A DNA stretch of 64,000 nt from Cytobacillus horneckiae (GTDB lineage: Bacteria > Bacillota > Bacilli > Bacillales > Cytobacillaceae): contig NZ_PISD01000028.1 of NCBI RefSeq assembly GCF_002835735.1, positions 29,837 to 93,836 on the forward strand, given 5' to 3'. Made by a program: the position numbers and the translations under genes. The notes beneath the pieces are model-generated. The model saw nothing but the letters and a program-made list of their open reading frames with translations, was not told the DNA's origin and did not search any database. The first letter of the stretch is position 1. The number at the start of each line of letters is the position of its first letter. Of this stretch, positions 35,045 to 44,362 are shown piece by piece.

Positions 35045-35959
35045 TTAATCCGGACGATCTTGCCTCCGAATCTTATCAAATGGCACAAATACGTCCAGGT
35101 GTCTGTAAAGGTTGACGAATTCTGCAGGCAGGTTGCCGCCGTATTCACCGTCGAGATTGAGCTGGACTTTTTCTTTTGAATGGACCTTGATGCGATTGGC
35201 GTTTGCATAGATGACATGCGGATCGTTTAGGTGCTCACCGCGAAGGGCAAGTGTGACGATGCGAATGAACTCTGCAAGATTGGTCTTCTTCAATATAAAT
35301 AATGAGAACATGCCATCATTGATCGATGAATCTGGTGCGAGTTTTTCGAAGCCGCCGACTGAGTTTGTTAGACCGACAAGGAAAAGCATCGCTTCCCCTT
35401 CGAAAATTTTGCCGTCGAATTCAACGCTGATTTCTGATGATTTGATGGACGGCAGCATTTCGATGCCTTTTAAATAATAGGCGAGCTGGCCGATCAACGT
35501 TTTTAGTTTGCTTGGTACTTCGTAGGTGAGCTCAGTGATGCGGCCGCCACCTGCGATGTTAATAAAATATTTATCATTCATGCGCCCGATATCAACTGGA
35601 ATCATTTCTCCTCTTGCAATAATATCTGCCGCTGCCTCGACATCTCTTGGAATTTGGAGTGCGCGGGCGAAGTCATTCGTTGTTCCAGTCGGAATAATTC
35701 CCAGCTTTGGTCGGTAGGACTGTTCTGCCAGGCCATTTACAACTTCATTGATTGTCCCATCCCCACCTGCAGCAACAACAAGGTCGAATCGATTCTCAAC
35801 AGCTTTTCTCGCTGCAATCGTCGCATCTCCTTCACATGTTGTGGCGTGGCATGATGTTTCATAGCCTGCGCCTTCTAGCTTCTGCAGAACTTCCGCCAAA
35901 TGCCGTTTAAAGATTTCCCGGCCGGAAGTAGGATTATAAATAATTCGTGCTCTTTTCAT
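35045..35959 (-). CDS. dagK: Diacylglycerol kinase, DagK/DgkB type
   Basis: A 304-residue soluble lipid kinase that recycles diacylglycerol to phosphatidic acid during lipoteichoic acid synthesis. Visible: RIIYNPTSGRE (about residues 5-15), the glycine-rich catalytic motif VVAAGGDGTINEVVNGL (about 61-77), GIIPTGTTNDFARAL (about 87-101) and the C-terminal LNLDGEYGG (conserved catalytic Asp region). Length matches B. subtilis DgkB (about 303). In Bacillus it commonly neighbours rlmCD (yerQ/yefA order), as here. Same strand as rlmCD, 252 bases upstream. Confidence 0.95.
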   Translation of the reverse strand: MKRARIIYNPTSGREIFKRHLAEVLQKLEGAGYETSCHATTCEGDATIAARKAVENRFDLVVAAGGDGTINEVVNGLAEQSYRPKLGIIPTGTTNDFARALQIPRDVEAAADIIARGEMIPVDIGRMNDKYFINIAGGGRITELTYEVPSKLKTLIGQLAYYLKGIEMLPSIKSSEISVEFDGKIFEGEAMLFLVGLTNSVGGFEKLAPDSSINDGMFSLFILKKTNLAEFIRIVTLALRGEHLNDPHVIYANANRIKVHSKEKVQLNLDGEYGGNLPAEFVNLYRHLDVFVPFDKIRRQDRPD

Positions 35960-36197
35960 TACCCATCATCCTATAATTAAAATTAATACCCCTTTGTCAC
36001 AGAAAGGAAACTTTCACTAGTACTTTTTTCATATTCTTATGCTGAGATTCTCAGTTTGTTCCATTTTTACATCATAACCTGTCTATGAGGCAGTTAGCAA
36101 TATTTAGCTATTTCCATACCCTTACCTATTCTATTTAATCTCGACGGATAAGACAAGTTAAATCCGCTGGCAAGTTCACCTTTTCTTAACAAAAAAA

Positions 36198-36829
36198 TTA
36201 CAGCATCCCAAGCAGACTGCTTAACAAACCAAATGAATTTACGATTAAAAACAGGACAGAAGCGGTTACCCATAAAGCTGCACCTGACAGCTGTCCCACC
36301 TTTTGCAGTCCAAAGGCCGTCAGCAGGCAACTCCATATAATAAAGATTTCAGCGATTAACATTTGAAATAGTGCAGCAAAGGGCAGTAGGACCCAGCTAT
36401 GCAGATCTTTAAGATAATGAAAGAGAACATAATAGCAAATGGTTTGCAGAAAAAAAACAATGCCGCCAATGAACAAAATATGGCTGTTTAAAGAAACGAC
36501 CTGCTGAAAGGTAGCCTCCTTCTCAGATAATTTTATAATCAAGATATAAATCCCACTTAGTATCAGTATGATTAAAATTGGCAAAGCAACGCCGGTATTG
36601 ATGATGAGCCCATTGAAAAACAGCATGAAGAAAGTATCATCAGGAGATAGGTGGAACATGACTAATAAGCTTTTAATCAAATCGGTAAAAATAAAAGAAG
36701 CTGCGCCAAACTAACTGCATACAATCGCAATGGGAAGCAGCCATACAGGCTGTTGCACCATTCTCCTAAATTGTTATTAGGATTCTCTATCATCCCGAAC
36801 AAACTTGGCTTGTTTGTTTCAGTCTCCAC
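36198..36829 (-). pseudogene. Second YknW-like (Yip1 family) membrane protein gene, disrupted
   Basis: A GTG start at 36829, after GGAGGTGAAAAG, opens METETNKPSLFGMIENPNNN, closely like the start of YknW at 40542 (METEQ...KPSLFGMIWSPSEQ). Near 36772 the frame shifts; the reading continues RRMVQQPVWLLPIAIVCS, hits an in-frame TAG at 36711-36713, then resumes FGAASFIFTDLIKSLLVMFH to the stop at 36198. The C-terminal 160 residues are intact Yip1-type membrane sequence. So two lesions separate it from a full-length ~210-residue protein. It sits downstream of the yknWXYZ terminator. Confidence 0.82.
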
Positions 36830-36846
36830 CTTTTCACCTCCATGTG

Positions 36847-36876
36847 AAAAGGAAGTGTGAGCACACTCACACTTCC
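36847..36876 (-). terminator. Terminator of the yknWXYZ operon
   Basis: GGAAGTGTGAG (36851-36861) and CTCACACTTCC (36866-36876) form a perfect 11-bp stem with a 4-base loop, followed on the minus strand by TTTT. It is 6 bases after the yknZ stop. A second perfect repeat CCTTTTCAC/GTGAAAAGG follows immediately. Confidence 0.85.
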
Positions 36877-36882
36877 GCTTTG

Positions 36883-38079
36883 TTATTCATACCGCAGCGA
36901 TTCAATTGGATCAAGCTTCGAGGCTTTGCTTGCCGGTAAAATGCCAAACACTACGCCAATGAGCATGGAGAACAGCATTCCCCCTAGCACAACCTGCCAT
37001 GACATAAGAGATGGCCAGCCGGCAAACACGCCAATGAGTACTGTTACGCCCCAGCCAAGGCCAATTCCAATCAGGCCGCCAATTAAAGTCAGTGTGACAG
37101 ATTCAATCAGAAATTGCGTCAGCACTTGCGCCCTTGTTGCTCCGAGCGCCTTTCTAATGCCAATTTCTCTCGTCCGCTCAGTGACAGATACGAGCATGAT
37201 GTTCATGACGCCAATTCCACCGACAAAAAGGGAGATGCCGGCAATGCTGCTGATGATGAGCGTCATTACTTTCGTAATTTGGCCGATGCCTTCTGCGATT
37301 TCTTCCATATTAATAACCTGATAAGAATCCTCTGTATTGTATCTTTGATTCATTAAGTTTGCCGCTTTTTCCCCGACAATTTGCAGGTCGTCTGCTGATT
37401 CTGCCTGCAACGTGACAGTTGAAATATCTCTGCTTCCATAAATCGTAAGCCATGTTTCTGTCGGAATATAAACTTCCAGCGAGCCGAATGAGAAGATGCC
37501 TGTCGGCTTTTCAAGCACGCCGATGATTTCAACCGGCTGTGCGCCGCCAATGCGAATGACTTCACCAACAGCAGATTTGTCATCGAACAATTCCTCCTGT
37601 AGTGAATAGCTGACAATTGCCACACGCCTTCCTCCAAGAAAATCAGCAGATGAAAAGTTTCTGCCGTCTTCCATCTTCGGCGGATTCAGCTCAAAGTAAG
37701 CTGAATTTACACCCATGAGCGTGCTCTCCGCTTGTTCATCTAAATAGCTGACAGAGCCAAATTCAAGGCTGGAAGCAACAACTCTTTTCACCTCTGGAAT
37801 TTGTTCAATTGCGCGAATATCTTCCTGAGAAAAGGCAGATTCATATAACGAATTCGGATTTGCCAGCATTTCTTCTTCTGATGGCTGATAAAAAAGATCC
37901 ATTGTATTACCTGGGCCAGTCAGCTGTGACTTCAGCATCGCCTCGCCGCCCTGTCCGATGGCGACGACAATAATGACTGAGCCGACACCGATAATAATCC
38001 CAATCATCGTTAAAATAGATCTCATTTTATGCGCCTTCAGGGAGCTTAGAGCCATTTTCAAGCTTTCAATAAAACTCAT
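36883..38079 (-). CDS. yknZ: MacB/FtsX-type ABC transporter permease YknZ
   Basis: A 398-residue permease of the MacB family. An N-terminal membrane segment follows [20 protein letters not shown] (residues 19-38). A large extracellular MacB-PCD domain spans about 45-250. Three C-terminal membrane segments (about 270-390) include the [14 protein letters not shown] coupling motif. With YknX and YknY it forms the exporter-like complex that protects B. subtilis against the SdpC toxin. Last gene of the operon, 2 bases after yknY, directly followed by a terminator. Confidence 0.92.
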   Translation of the reverse strand: MSFIESLKMALSSLKAHKMRSILTMIGIIIGVGSVIIVVAIGQGGEAMLKSQLTGPGNTMDLFYQPSEEEMLANPNSLYESAFSQEDIRAIEQIPEVKRVVASSLEFGSVSYLDEQAESTLMGVNSAYFELNPPKMEDGRNFSSADFLGGRRVAIVSYSLQEELFDDKSAVGEVIRIGGAQPVEIIGVLEKPTGIFSFGSLEVYIPTETWLTIYGSRDISTVTLQAESADDLQIVGEKAANLMNQRYNTEDSYQVINMEEIAEGIGQITKVMTLIISSIAGISLFVGGIGVMNIMLVSVTERTREIGIRKALGATRAQVLTQFLIESVTLTLIGGLIGIGLGWGVTVLIGVFAGWPSLMSWQVVLGGMLFSMLIGVVFGILPASKASKLDPIESLRYE

Positions 38080-38081
38080 TG

Positions 38082-38768
38082 TTATCGCCCCCTGACTTCA
38101 TGGGCAGAAGAGACGATGATTCCATCTCTGACAAGAATCGTCCGCTGTGCATATTCGGCGACTTCGGGCTCATGGGTTACGGTGATTACTGTCGCTCCTT
38201 CTTCATTCAATTGTCCGAAAAGCTCCATAATCGTTGTGCTTGTTTTCGTATCAAGGGCACCTGTTGGTTCATCGGCAAGAATCAGCTTTGGTTCATTAAC
38301 GATGGCGCGTGCGATCGCTACACGCTGCTTCTGGCCCCCTGACAATGCGTTCGGCAGCTGCCCCATCCGATCCTCCAGTCCAACCTTGATCAATGCCTTT
38401 TCAGCCCGCTCAACCCTTTCCTTCTTCGGTATGCCGCTGTAAATCATCGGCAGCTCAACATTTTTTAATGCCGTTAGCCGCGGCAAAAGATGAAACTGCT
38501 GAAAAACAAAACCAATCGATTGATTGCGGACGCGAGCCAAGTCCACCTCTTGATAGTTGGATATGTCCTGACCATCCAGCTTGTAGGTTCCGCTTGTCGG
38601 GTGATCAAGGCAGCCAATGATATTCATCAATGTTGATTTCCCTGAACCGGATGGACCCATAATGGCAATGGATTCACCTTGTTCAATCGTTAAATCAATC
38701 ATCTTCAAAATATCGACCATTTCTTTTCCAATCTGGTATGATTTGACGATTTGTGTTAATTGAATCAT
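38082..38768 (-). CDS. yknY: ABC transporter ATP-binding protein YknY
   Basis: A 228-residue MacB/LolD-type ATPase. Walker [10 protein letters not shown] (about residues 38-46), Q-loop [10 protein letters not shown], signature LSGGQKQR (about 143-150), Walker [13 protein letters not shown] (about 160-171) and switch His in VTHEPE are all present. It powers the YknX-YknZ complex. The start overlaps the yknX stop by 4 bases (ATGA), so translation is coupled. Confidence 0.95.
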   Translation of the reverse strand: MIQLTQIVKSYQIGKEMVDILKMIDLTIEQGESIAIMGPSGSGKSTLMNIIGCLDHPTSGTYKLDGQDISNYQEVDLARVRNQSIGFVFQQFHLLPRLTALKNVELPMIYSGIPKKERVERAEKALIKVGLEDRMGQLPNALSGGQKQRVAIARAIVNEPKLILADEPTGALDTKTSTTIMELFGQLNEEGATVITVTHEPEVAEYAQRTILVRDGIIVSSAHEVRGR

Positions 38769-39889
38769 TTCGCATTCACTTCCAGGCCGTCTGAAAGCTG
38801 TTCTGAAGGATTGGAGATAACTTTATCTTCCTCGGACAGCCCGTCCAAGACTTCCATCTTATTCCCTGTTGCGATGCCAATGGTCACTTCCTGCTTTACA
38901 CTTTTCCCATCCTTTAATAGGTAAACATATGTATTCGCATCTTCAGTCAGCACCGCTTCAGCAGGTATCGTTAACGCTGTCTTGCGGTTCGTTTCAATCT
39001 CAATAATGAGCTGAAAGCCGGCTCTTAAATCAGAAATATCATCAGCAATATCGATTGAAACACCATATTGGGCAGGTCGGACTTCTCCTGGAGTAACCGG
39101 CTGGCTATCATCCGGCATCAACCCTACGAGACTAACCTCGCCTTCCCATTCCTTGTCTGGCATAACATCAGATTTTAAGATTGCCTTCATTCCTTCTGAT
39201 ACTTTCAAAGAATCGTATTCTGATAATGTACCTCTTGCCACCATTTCCTCATTGTTGCCGATATGAATAATCGGCGCCTGCTGCTCCATCGGATCGGCTG
39301 GCTTCAGTTCATTTACCTTTAGCACTTGTCCGCTTAAAGTACTTTTAATTTCCAAGTCCTTCATGCGCGCTTCAATGTCTTTTTTCTCTAGCAGCAATTG
39401 ATGTACATCAAGATTAGCCATTCTTTTTTCCAGCGTTTGCTGTTCTCTTTCCGGCTCTATTTGTTTCTTTGCTTCCTTATCTCCCAGCTGCTCACGAAGT
39501 TCTTTTTCTTGTTCATTCAGATTATTGAGACTCTTTTCCACCTGATTGATCCGCAAATAGCCAGATTCGATTTGCAGATTGATTCTTTCTAGTTCCATAG
39601 ATATGCTGTGGTCATTATATTTTGCAAGAACGGTGCCTTCCTCTACCGTATCTCCTTCTTCCACCAGCACTTTATCTATTTCTCCCGCGTCCATTGCAGT
39701 ATAGATCTTCTGTTCATTTTTCAAAGCGAGTGTACCGGGAACCATTAAAGAATCAGTAATTTCCTCTTGTTCCGGCTGTACAGCTGTTACAGAAGGGCCT
39801 TTGGCAAATGCCGCGCGATAAACGCTGACACCTGCCATAGCCACAATTAAAACTACAACTCCGATTGTGATCCAAAGCTTTTTGTTCAT
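38765..39889 (-). CDS. yknX: Membrane-fusion (RND-adaptor-like) protein YknX
   Basis: A 374-residue HlyD/MacA-like adaptor. An N-terminal membrane anchor (LWITIGVVVLIVAMAGVSVY) is followed by a split biotinyl-lipoyl domain, an alpha-helical hairpin (about residues 105-175, ERINLQIESGYLRINQVEKS) and beta-barrel domains. In Gram-positives it sits outside the membrane with the YknZ permease. It follows yknW by 5 bases and overlaps yknY. Length and order match the B. subtilis yknWXYZ operon. Confidence 0.93.
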   Translation of the reverse strand: MNKKLWITIGVVVLIVAMAGVSVYRAAFAKGPSVTAVQPEQEEITDSLMVPGTLALKNEQKIYTAMDAGEIDKVLVEEGDTVEEGTVLAKYNDHSISMELERINLQIESGYLRINQVEKSLNNLNEQEKELREQLGDKEAKKQIEPEREQQTLEKRMANLDVHQLLLEKKDIEARMKDLEIKSTLSGQVLKVNELKPADPMEQQAPIIHIGNNEEMVARGTLSEYDSLKVSEGMKAILKSDVMPDKEWEGEVSLVGLMPDDSQPVTPGEVRPAQYGVSIDIADDISDLRAGFQLIIEIETNRKTALTIPAEAVLTEDANTYVYLLKDGKSVKQEVTIGIATGNKMEVLDGLSEEDKVISNPSEQLSDGLEVNAK

Positions 39890-39894
39890 TTAAA

Positions 39895-40542
39895 TTACAC
39901 CGCTGGCATAACTAAATTAATAATAATGCCGAGGACGAAGAAGATAACCGCAATTGTCCATGCCACTCCTTTAGACAATCCTGCTACACGATGAAGGCCA
40001 ATCGCTGTAAGAATGGTTTGCCAAATAGCAAATACTTCAAAGCTATTCCAAACGCTTCCCGGCCCTGCATTTAATAGCCCTGCAACGCTAGTGATAAATA
40101 CATCTGGATTTCCGCCAATTAATGCAGTAATAATTGAATTAATGATTAACCCGATTGCGCTAATTACTAAAATATACGTATTCATCGAAAACAATTGCTT
40201 AAATGTGACATCTGAGCTGGCAATTTTACAGATTAACAAGTAAATAACAGTGGAAATAAGAACGGTGAAAATCGGTGTAAAGACACCAACAATAATCATC
40301 GTAATCATGCCAATGATAAGGAAAAGACCAGCTTCCTCCTCCGTTAAATCACCTAGATCAAAATAGCTTGCATCCATAGAAAACGCCAATAATGCCATTC
40401 CTGCAGTGAATAATAAAGTAACTAATAATAGCGGTACCCAGATTTTTGGCGTTTGTTTAATCCGGTCAAATTGCTCGGACGGGCTCCAAATCATCCCAAA
40501 TAAACTTGGTTTTTCTTGCTTAACTGTTTGTTCTGTTTCCAT
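39895..40542 (-). CDS. yknW: Yip1-family membrane protein YknW
   Basis: A 215-residue protein with a short soluble N-terminus (KPSLFGMIWSPSEQFDRIKQ) and five hydrophobic segments, the Yip1 domain. In B. subtilis YknW interacts with the YknXYZ transporter and is needed for resistance to the SdpC toxin. First gene of the operon, 35 bases after the predicted sigma-W -10 element. A disrupted paralogue lies downstream of the operon at 36198-36829. Confidence 0.92.
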   Translation of the reverse strand: METEQTVKQEKPSLFGMIWSPSEQFDRIKQTPKIWVPLLLVTLLFTAGMALLAFSMDASYFDLGDLTEEEAGLFLIIGMITMIIVGVFTPIFTVLISTVIYLLICKIASSDVTFKQLFSMNTYILVISAIGLIINSIITALIGGNPDVFITSVAGLLNAGPGSVWNSFEVFAIWQTILTAIGLHRVAGLSKGVAWTIAVIFFVLGIIINLVMPAV

Positions 40543-40576
40543 ATGTATAACTCTCCTATCTCATTTGATAGTTAAA

Positions 40577-40604
40577 TATACGCATAGTTTTGGGAAAAGT
40601 TTCA
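40577..40604 (-). promoter_or_regulatory. Sigma-W promoter of yknWXYZ
   Basis: The minus strand reads TGAAAC (40599-40604), 16 bases, then CGTATA (40577-40582), the exact TGAAAC-N16-CGTA consensus for sigma-W. The B. subtilis yknWXYZ operon is a known sigma-W target, so this envelope-stress control is conserved. Confidence 0.93.
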
Positions 40605-40924
40605 TTAAATTCATAAAAAAAACAAGCATAGGAGATTTCCTATACTTTTTGCTATGCGAAATACCCATATTGATAAATAAAGTCTGTAATTTAAATCGTC
40701 TCTCTCTCATTTCAAGCCAATTTTTAATTCCATATCAAAACGAGAGACAATAAAATCAAAAAGCACGAGTATTTACTTCTGTTTCCTGTGGCAGCTTTTT
40801 TTGTACCCTATTTATAATGCATCTTCTCGATCCAATGAGGAACACTAATGGCTATGATGAATTAAAAACGTGATACTGAGAAGTTTGATTTTTAGCGATC
40901 TAAAAATAAGGTTCAACTATATAA

Positions 40925-41065
40925 AAACGTTCTTGGACTATTGGAAATCTTGAGCATCCAGGATATGAAGAGGCTGAACGCTTAGATAGTACTACTGTCA
41001 CAAAATCTACTTCATCACCTGGTACAGAGGTAATCGTAACTTTTAATAAAAGATTTTATCTTTAA
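40925..41065 (+). pseudogene. Orphan C-terminal coding fragment at the gene-cluster boundary
   Basis: A plus-strand frame ending at TAA 41063 reads SWTIGNLEHPGYEEAERLDS, then TTVTKSTSSPGTEVIVTFNK and RFYL. It has no start and a stop directly upstream. Family not recognised. The rest of the 40543-41161 gap carries the yknW promoter and AT-rich DNA without genes. It marks the junction between the chromosomal backbone and the biosynthetic cluster. Confidence 0.4.
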
Positions 41066-41092
41066 TTTTTGATGTTATGATAATTTTAGAAA

Positions 41093-41112
41093 CCCCGCCT
41101 TATAGGCAGGGG
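41093..41112 (-). terminator. Hairpin after carB
   Basis: On the minus strand CCCCTGCCT and AGGCGGGG pair with one bulge and are followed by TTTC. It lies ~50 bases after the carB stop and probably ends the long biosynthetic operon. Confidence 0.55.
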
Positions 41113-41161
41113 TGGGATTTTCGATATCTGGTTTTTTCTCCAACATTTGTAAATCATCACC

Positions 41162-44100
41162 TTAGATAGATATTATATGTTCATCTTTATAAAAGGATGA
41201 TACGGAAATTTGTTCCGATTCTATAGCGTCCAATGTTATAACTGCGTTCATAAACATCTTAAATGTATCTAAATTAGTAAAAAGTGGAATATCACAATTT
41301 ACTGCCTTCTTCCGAATTTCAGCATCTAACTTACTCATTCTGGTGTTAATGACCAAACTGATTTCCTTGTTATCCATGAGTTGAAATACATCAGTGGCTT
41401 CATTGTAATCAGAAGTGATAATTTTTTTATTTGTTTTTTCTATAGTTTTAAAATAATCATATATAGATTTCGATAGTATAACTGGTATATTTTTCAAACT
41501 TAGCATTTCTACAATTTCTTGAACTTTATGATTCATATCATCAATAAGTAATAATGCAAATTTATTTTTATTAAAGTTTAAATTAGCTCCACTGGCTAGA
41601 AAGGCTTTTAAAATAGCTGTATCGAAGTCAGAATCATACCCTATTACTTCTCCAGTTGATTTCATTTCCGGACCAAGCATTGGATCAATACTTGTCATCT
41701 TTGAGAATGAAAATACTGGAACTTTTAAATAGTTATTTGTATCATTTATGGAATCTCCCTCATAAACTAGTGAATCTAATGCGTAGCCTAATTGGCACTT
41801 TGTTGCGAGATCAGCCATATTAACTCCTCTTATTTTACTAATAAACGGAAGGGTTCTGCTTGAACGTAAATTTATTTCTATAATATATAGCCTTTGATTG
41901 CTATAGACAGCTTGAATATTAACCAAACCTCTAATTTCTAATTTTCTGGATATTTTCTCTGTTATTGCTAATATTTCCTTTTGAACATTTTCTCCGAGAT
42001 TTTTAGGTGGGTATATAGATATTGAATCACCTGAATGGACTCCTGAACATTCAATATGTTCCAATATGCCAGGTACAATAACATTTTTACCGTCACATAC
42101 CGCATCTAATTCAAGTTCAATTCCTTTAACATATTCATCAATATGCAGAGGATTACCTATTGTAAAGTTATATTGATGAATATAGCCCTTGAATTCATCA
42201 ATATTTTCAATTATTATCATATCACTACCGCCAATAACATATGAAGGTCGGACAATGACAGGGTAACCTATTTTATTAACAGCTTCATACGCTTCGTTAA
42301 GGTTGAATACTGTATATCCCTTAGGATGTAAAATATCCAATTCGTATAGAAGGTTTGCAAGTTTACCGCGGTTTTCCCCACATTCAATTGATTCAACTGA
42401 AGTACCTAGTACATTGACCCCTCTTTCATTCAACCGTTTAGCTAGATTAATAGCTAATTGTCCTCCAAATTGTACTATAACTCCAATAGGTTTCTCTAAT
42501 TCAATAATATTCATAATGTCTTCGAGTGTTAATGGTTCAAAATAAAGTTTATTAGATATACTAAAATCTGTAGAAACAGTTTCAGGATTATTATTTATAA
42601 TGATAGATTCATAACCACAGTCTTTTACCGATTTGATCGAATGTACTGTTGCATAATCAAATTCTATCCCTTGTCCGACTTGTATTGATCCAGATCCAAT
42701 AATAATAATCTTTTTCCTCTTTGAAGGAGAACTATCGTTATATTGTTCATACGTACTGTAATAATATGGCGTGTATGATTCAAATTCTCCCGCACAAGTG
42801 TCAACCATTTTATACACAGGCTTGATATTATGTAACAATCGCATACTCAAAATCTTATCCTCATCAAGATTGCCTATTTTAGCTATTTGGTAATCTGATA
42901 GTCCGATTTTCTTTGCTTTAAGTAAATACTCTTTAGTCAATTGGCCTTTTTTTAAACTTATTTCTAGATCAATAATTTTCTTTATCTTATTTAAATAATA
43001 TTCATTAATCTTTGTGACTTCATATATTTTTTCTGTAGTAATACCTCTTCTAATCGCTTCACCAATCAGAAACACTCTTAAGTTATCGGGATATTTAAGC
43101 CTGTTAAATATATCTTTTAAGCTAAAATCACCAATCCCTAACCAATAATCTTCATACTTTTTACTTACAGATCTTACTCCCTTTAAAAAAGCTTCTTCAA
43201 AAGTCCGGCCAATAGCCATAATCTCTCCAGTGGCCTTCATTTGTGTACCTAGCAAGTCAGGTTTTATACCAAATTTCTCAGAGGGAAATACCGGAATCTT
43301 TACTACTACATAATCTAATACAGGTTCATAGCAAGCAAAAGTATTTTCTGTGATAGGGTTCTTAATTTCGTGAAGACCTTTTCCTACTGCAAGCATGGCA
43401 GCAATTTTAGCTATAGGATAGCCAGTTGCTTTTGAGGCCAATGCAGAAGACCTGCTTACTCTTGGATTAACTTCAATAATATAATATTGATTATTTAGTG
43501 GGTTAAGAGCAAATTGAATATTACAGCCACCAATTATATTTAAATGGTCAATAATCTTTAGAGCAGAATTACGTAACATTTGATATTCTTTATCCGTTAA
43601 TGTTTGACATGGTGAAACAACAATAGAATCTCCGGTATGAATGCCTACAGGATCTAAGTTTTCCATATTACAAACGATAACGGACTGTCCATATTTATCT
43701 CGCATAACTTCCATCTCTATCTCCTTAAATCCTGCAATGCTTCTTTCTATTAAGCATTGGTTTATAGGAGATAAAGAAAGTCCATTCGCAGCTATTTCTT
43801 CAAGTTCAGATAAATTATTACATAAGCCTCCTCCTGTTCCACCAAGAGTGTAAGCCGGTCTTACAATTAATGGGAATCCAAAAATTTCAGCTACATTTCT
43901 GCCCTCAGTTATTGAATGCACGGTTTTGCTGTCAGGAACTGGTTCATTAATTTCTAGCATTAGTTGTTTAAAAAGAAACCTATCTTCTCCTCTTTTTATT
44001 GATTCCGCTGATACACCTAATAGGGTAACATCAGTTTCTTGAAGAAACCCTTCCTTATCAAGTTCATATGCAATATTCAGTGCTGTTTGTCCTCCTAAAG

Positions 44101-44362
44101 TGGGTAACAGCGCATCAGGTTTTTCTTTATTTATTATTTTTTTGATATACTCAACATTAAGAGGTTCCATATACACTTCATCTGCAATTACACTATCTGT
44201 CATGATTGTAGCAGGATTAGAGTTAGCTAAAATAACATGATATCCCTCTTCTTTAAGTGCCTGGCATGCTTGTGTACCTGAATAATCAAATTCTGCTGCC
44301 TGTCCGATTACTATTGGTCCAGATCCTATTACTAATATTTTTTTTGGTTTAGAGAACTTCAA
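41162..44362 (-). CDS. carB: Carbamoyl-phosphate synthase large subunit, cluster-associated
   Basis: About 1066 residues, usual for CarB/PyrAB. Two duplicated ATP-grasp halves each begin with ILVIGSGPIVIGQAAEFDYS and IIIIGSGSIQVGQGIEFDYA. ATP-binding loops (VRPAYTLGGTGGG, VRPSYVIGGSDM) are present, and the C-terminal MGS-like allosteric domain covers about the last 130 residues. I start at TTG 44362: AAAGGAGGAGGG lies just upstream, while starts further upstream fall deep inside carA. It overlaps carA by 14 bases. It makes carbamoyl phosphate from glutamine, bicarbonate and ATP. Its location after the NRPS suggests a dedicated supply for the carbamoyltransferase at 61188. Confidence 0.94.
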   Translation of the reverse strand: MKFSKPKKILVIGSGPIVIGQAAEFDYSGTQACQALKEEGYHVILANSNPATIMTDSVIADEVYMEPLNVEYIKKIINKEKPDALLPTLGGQTALNIAYELDKEGFLQETDVTLLGVSAESIKRGEDRFLFKQLMLEINEPVPDSKTVHSITEGRNVAEIFGFPLIVRPAYTLGGTGGGLCNNLSELEEIAANGLSLSPINQCLIERSIAGFKEIEMEVMRDKYGQSVIVCNMENLDPVGIHTGDSIVVSPCQTLTDKEYQMLRNSALKIIDHLNIIGGCNIQFALNPLNNQYYIIEVNPRVSRSSALASKATGYPIAKIAAMLAVGKGLHEIKNPITENTFACYEPVLDYVVVKIPVFPSEKFGIKPDLLGTQMKATGEIMAIGRTFEEAFLKGVRSVSKKYEDYWLGIGDFSLKDIFNRLKYPDNLRVFLIGEAIRRGITTEKIYEVTKINEYYLNKIKKIIDLEISLKKGQLTKEYLLKAKKIGLSDYQIAKIGNLDEDKILSMRLLHNIKPVYKMVDTCAGEFESYTPYYYSTYEQYNDSSPSKRKKIIIIGSGSIQVGQGIEFDYATVHSIKSVKDCGYESIIINNNPETVSTDFSISNKLYFEPLTLEDIMNIIELEKPIGVIVQFGGQLAINLAKRLNERGVNVLGTSVESIECGENRGKLANLLYELDILHPKGYTVFNLNEAYEAVNKIGYPVIVRPSYVIGGSDMIIIENIDEFKGYIHQYNFTIGNPLHIDEYVKGIELELDAVCDGKNVIVPGILEHIECSGVHSGDSISIYPPKNLGENVQKEILAITEKISRKLEIRGLVNIQAVYSNQRLYIIEINLRSSRTLPFISKIRGVNMADLATKCQLGYALDSLVYEGDSINDTNNYLKVPVFSFSKMTSIDPMLGPEMKSTGEVIGYDSDFDTAILKAFLASGANLNFNKNKFALLLIDDMNHKVQEIVEMLSLKNIPVILSKSIYDYFKTIEKTNKKIITSDYNEATDVFQLMDNKEISLVINTRMSKLDAEIRKKAVNCDIPLFTNLDTFKMFMNAVITLDAIESEQISVSSFYKDEHIISI

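Noticed and set aside
36094..36336. 80-codon minus-strand frame overlapping the YknW-like pseudogene
   Set aside because: It is another frame of Yip1 coding sequence and lacks start signals.
40406..40753. 115-codon plus-strand frame over yknW and its promoter
   Set aside because: Antisense shadow of yknW with no Shine-Dalgarno sequence.
41093..41112. Hairpin considered as an IS200/IS605 end
   Set aside because: No TnpA or TnpB sequence nearby; position just after carB fits a terminator better.
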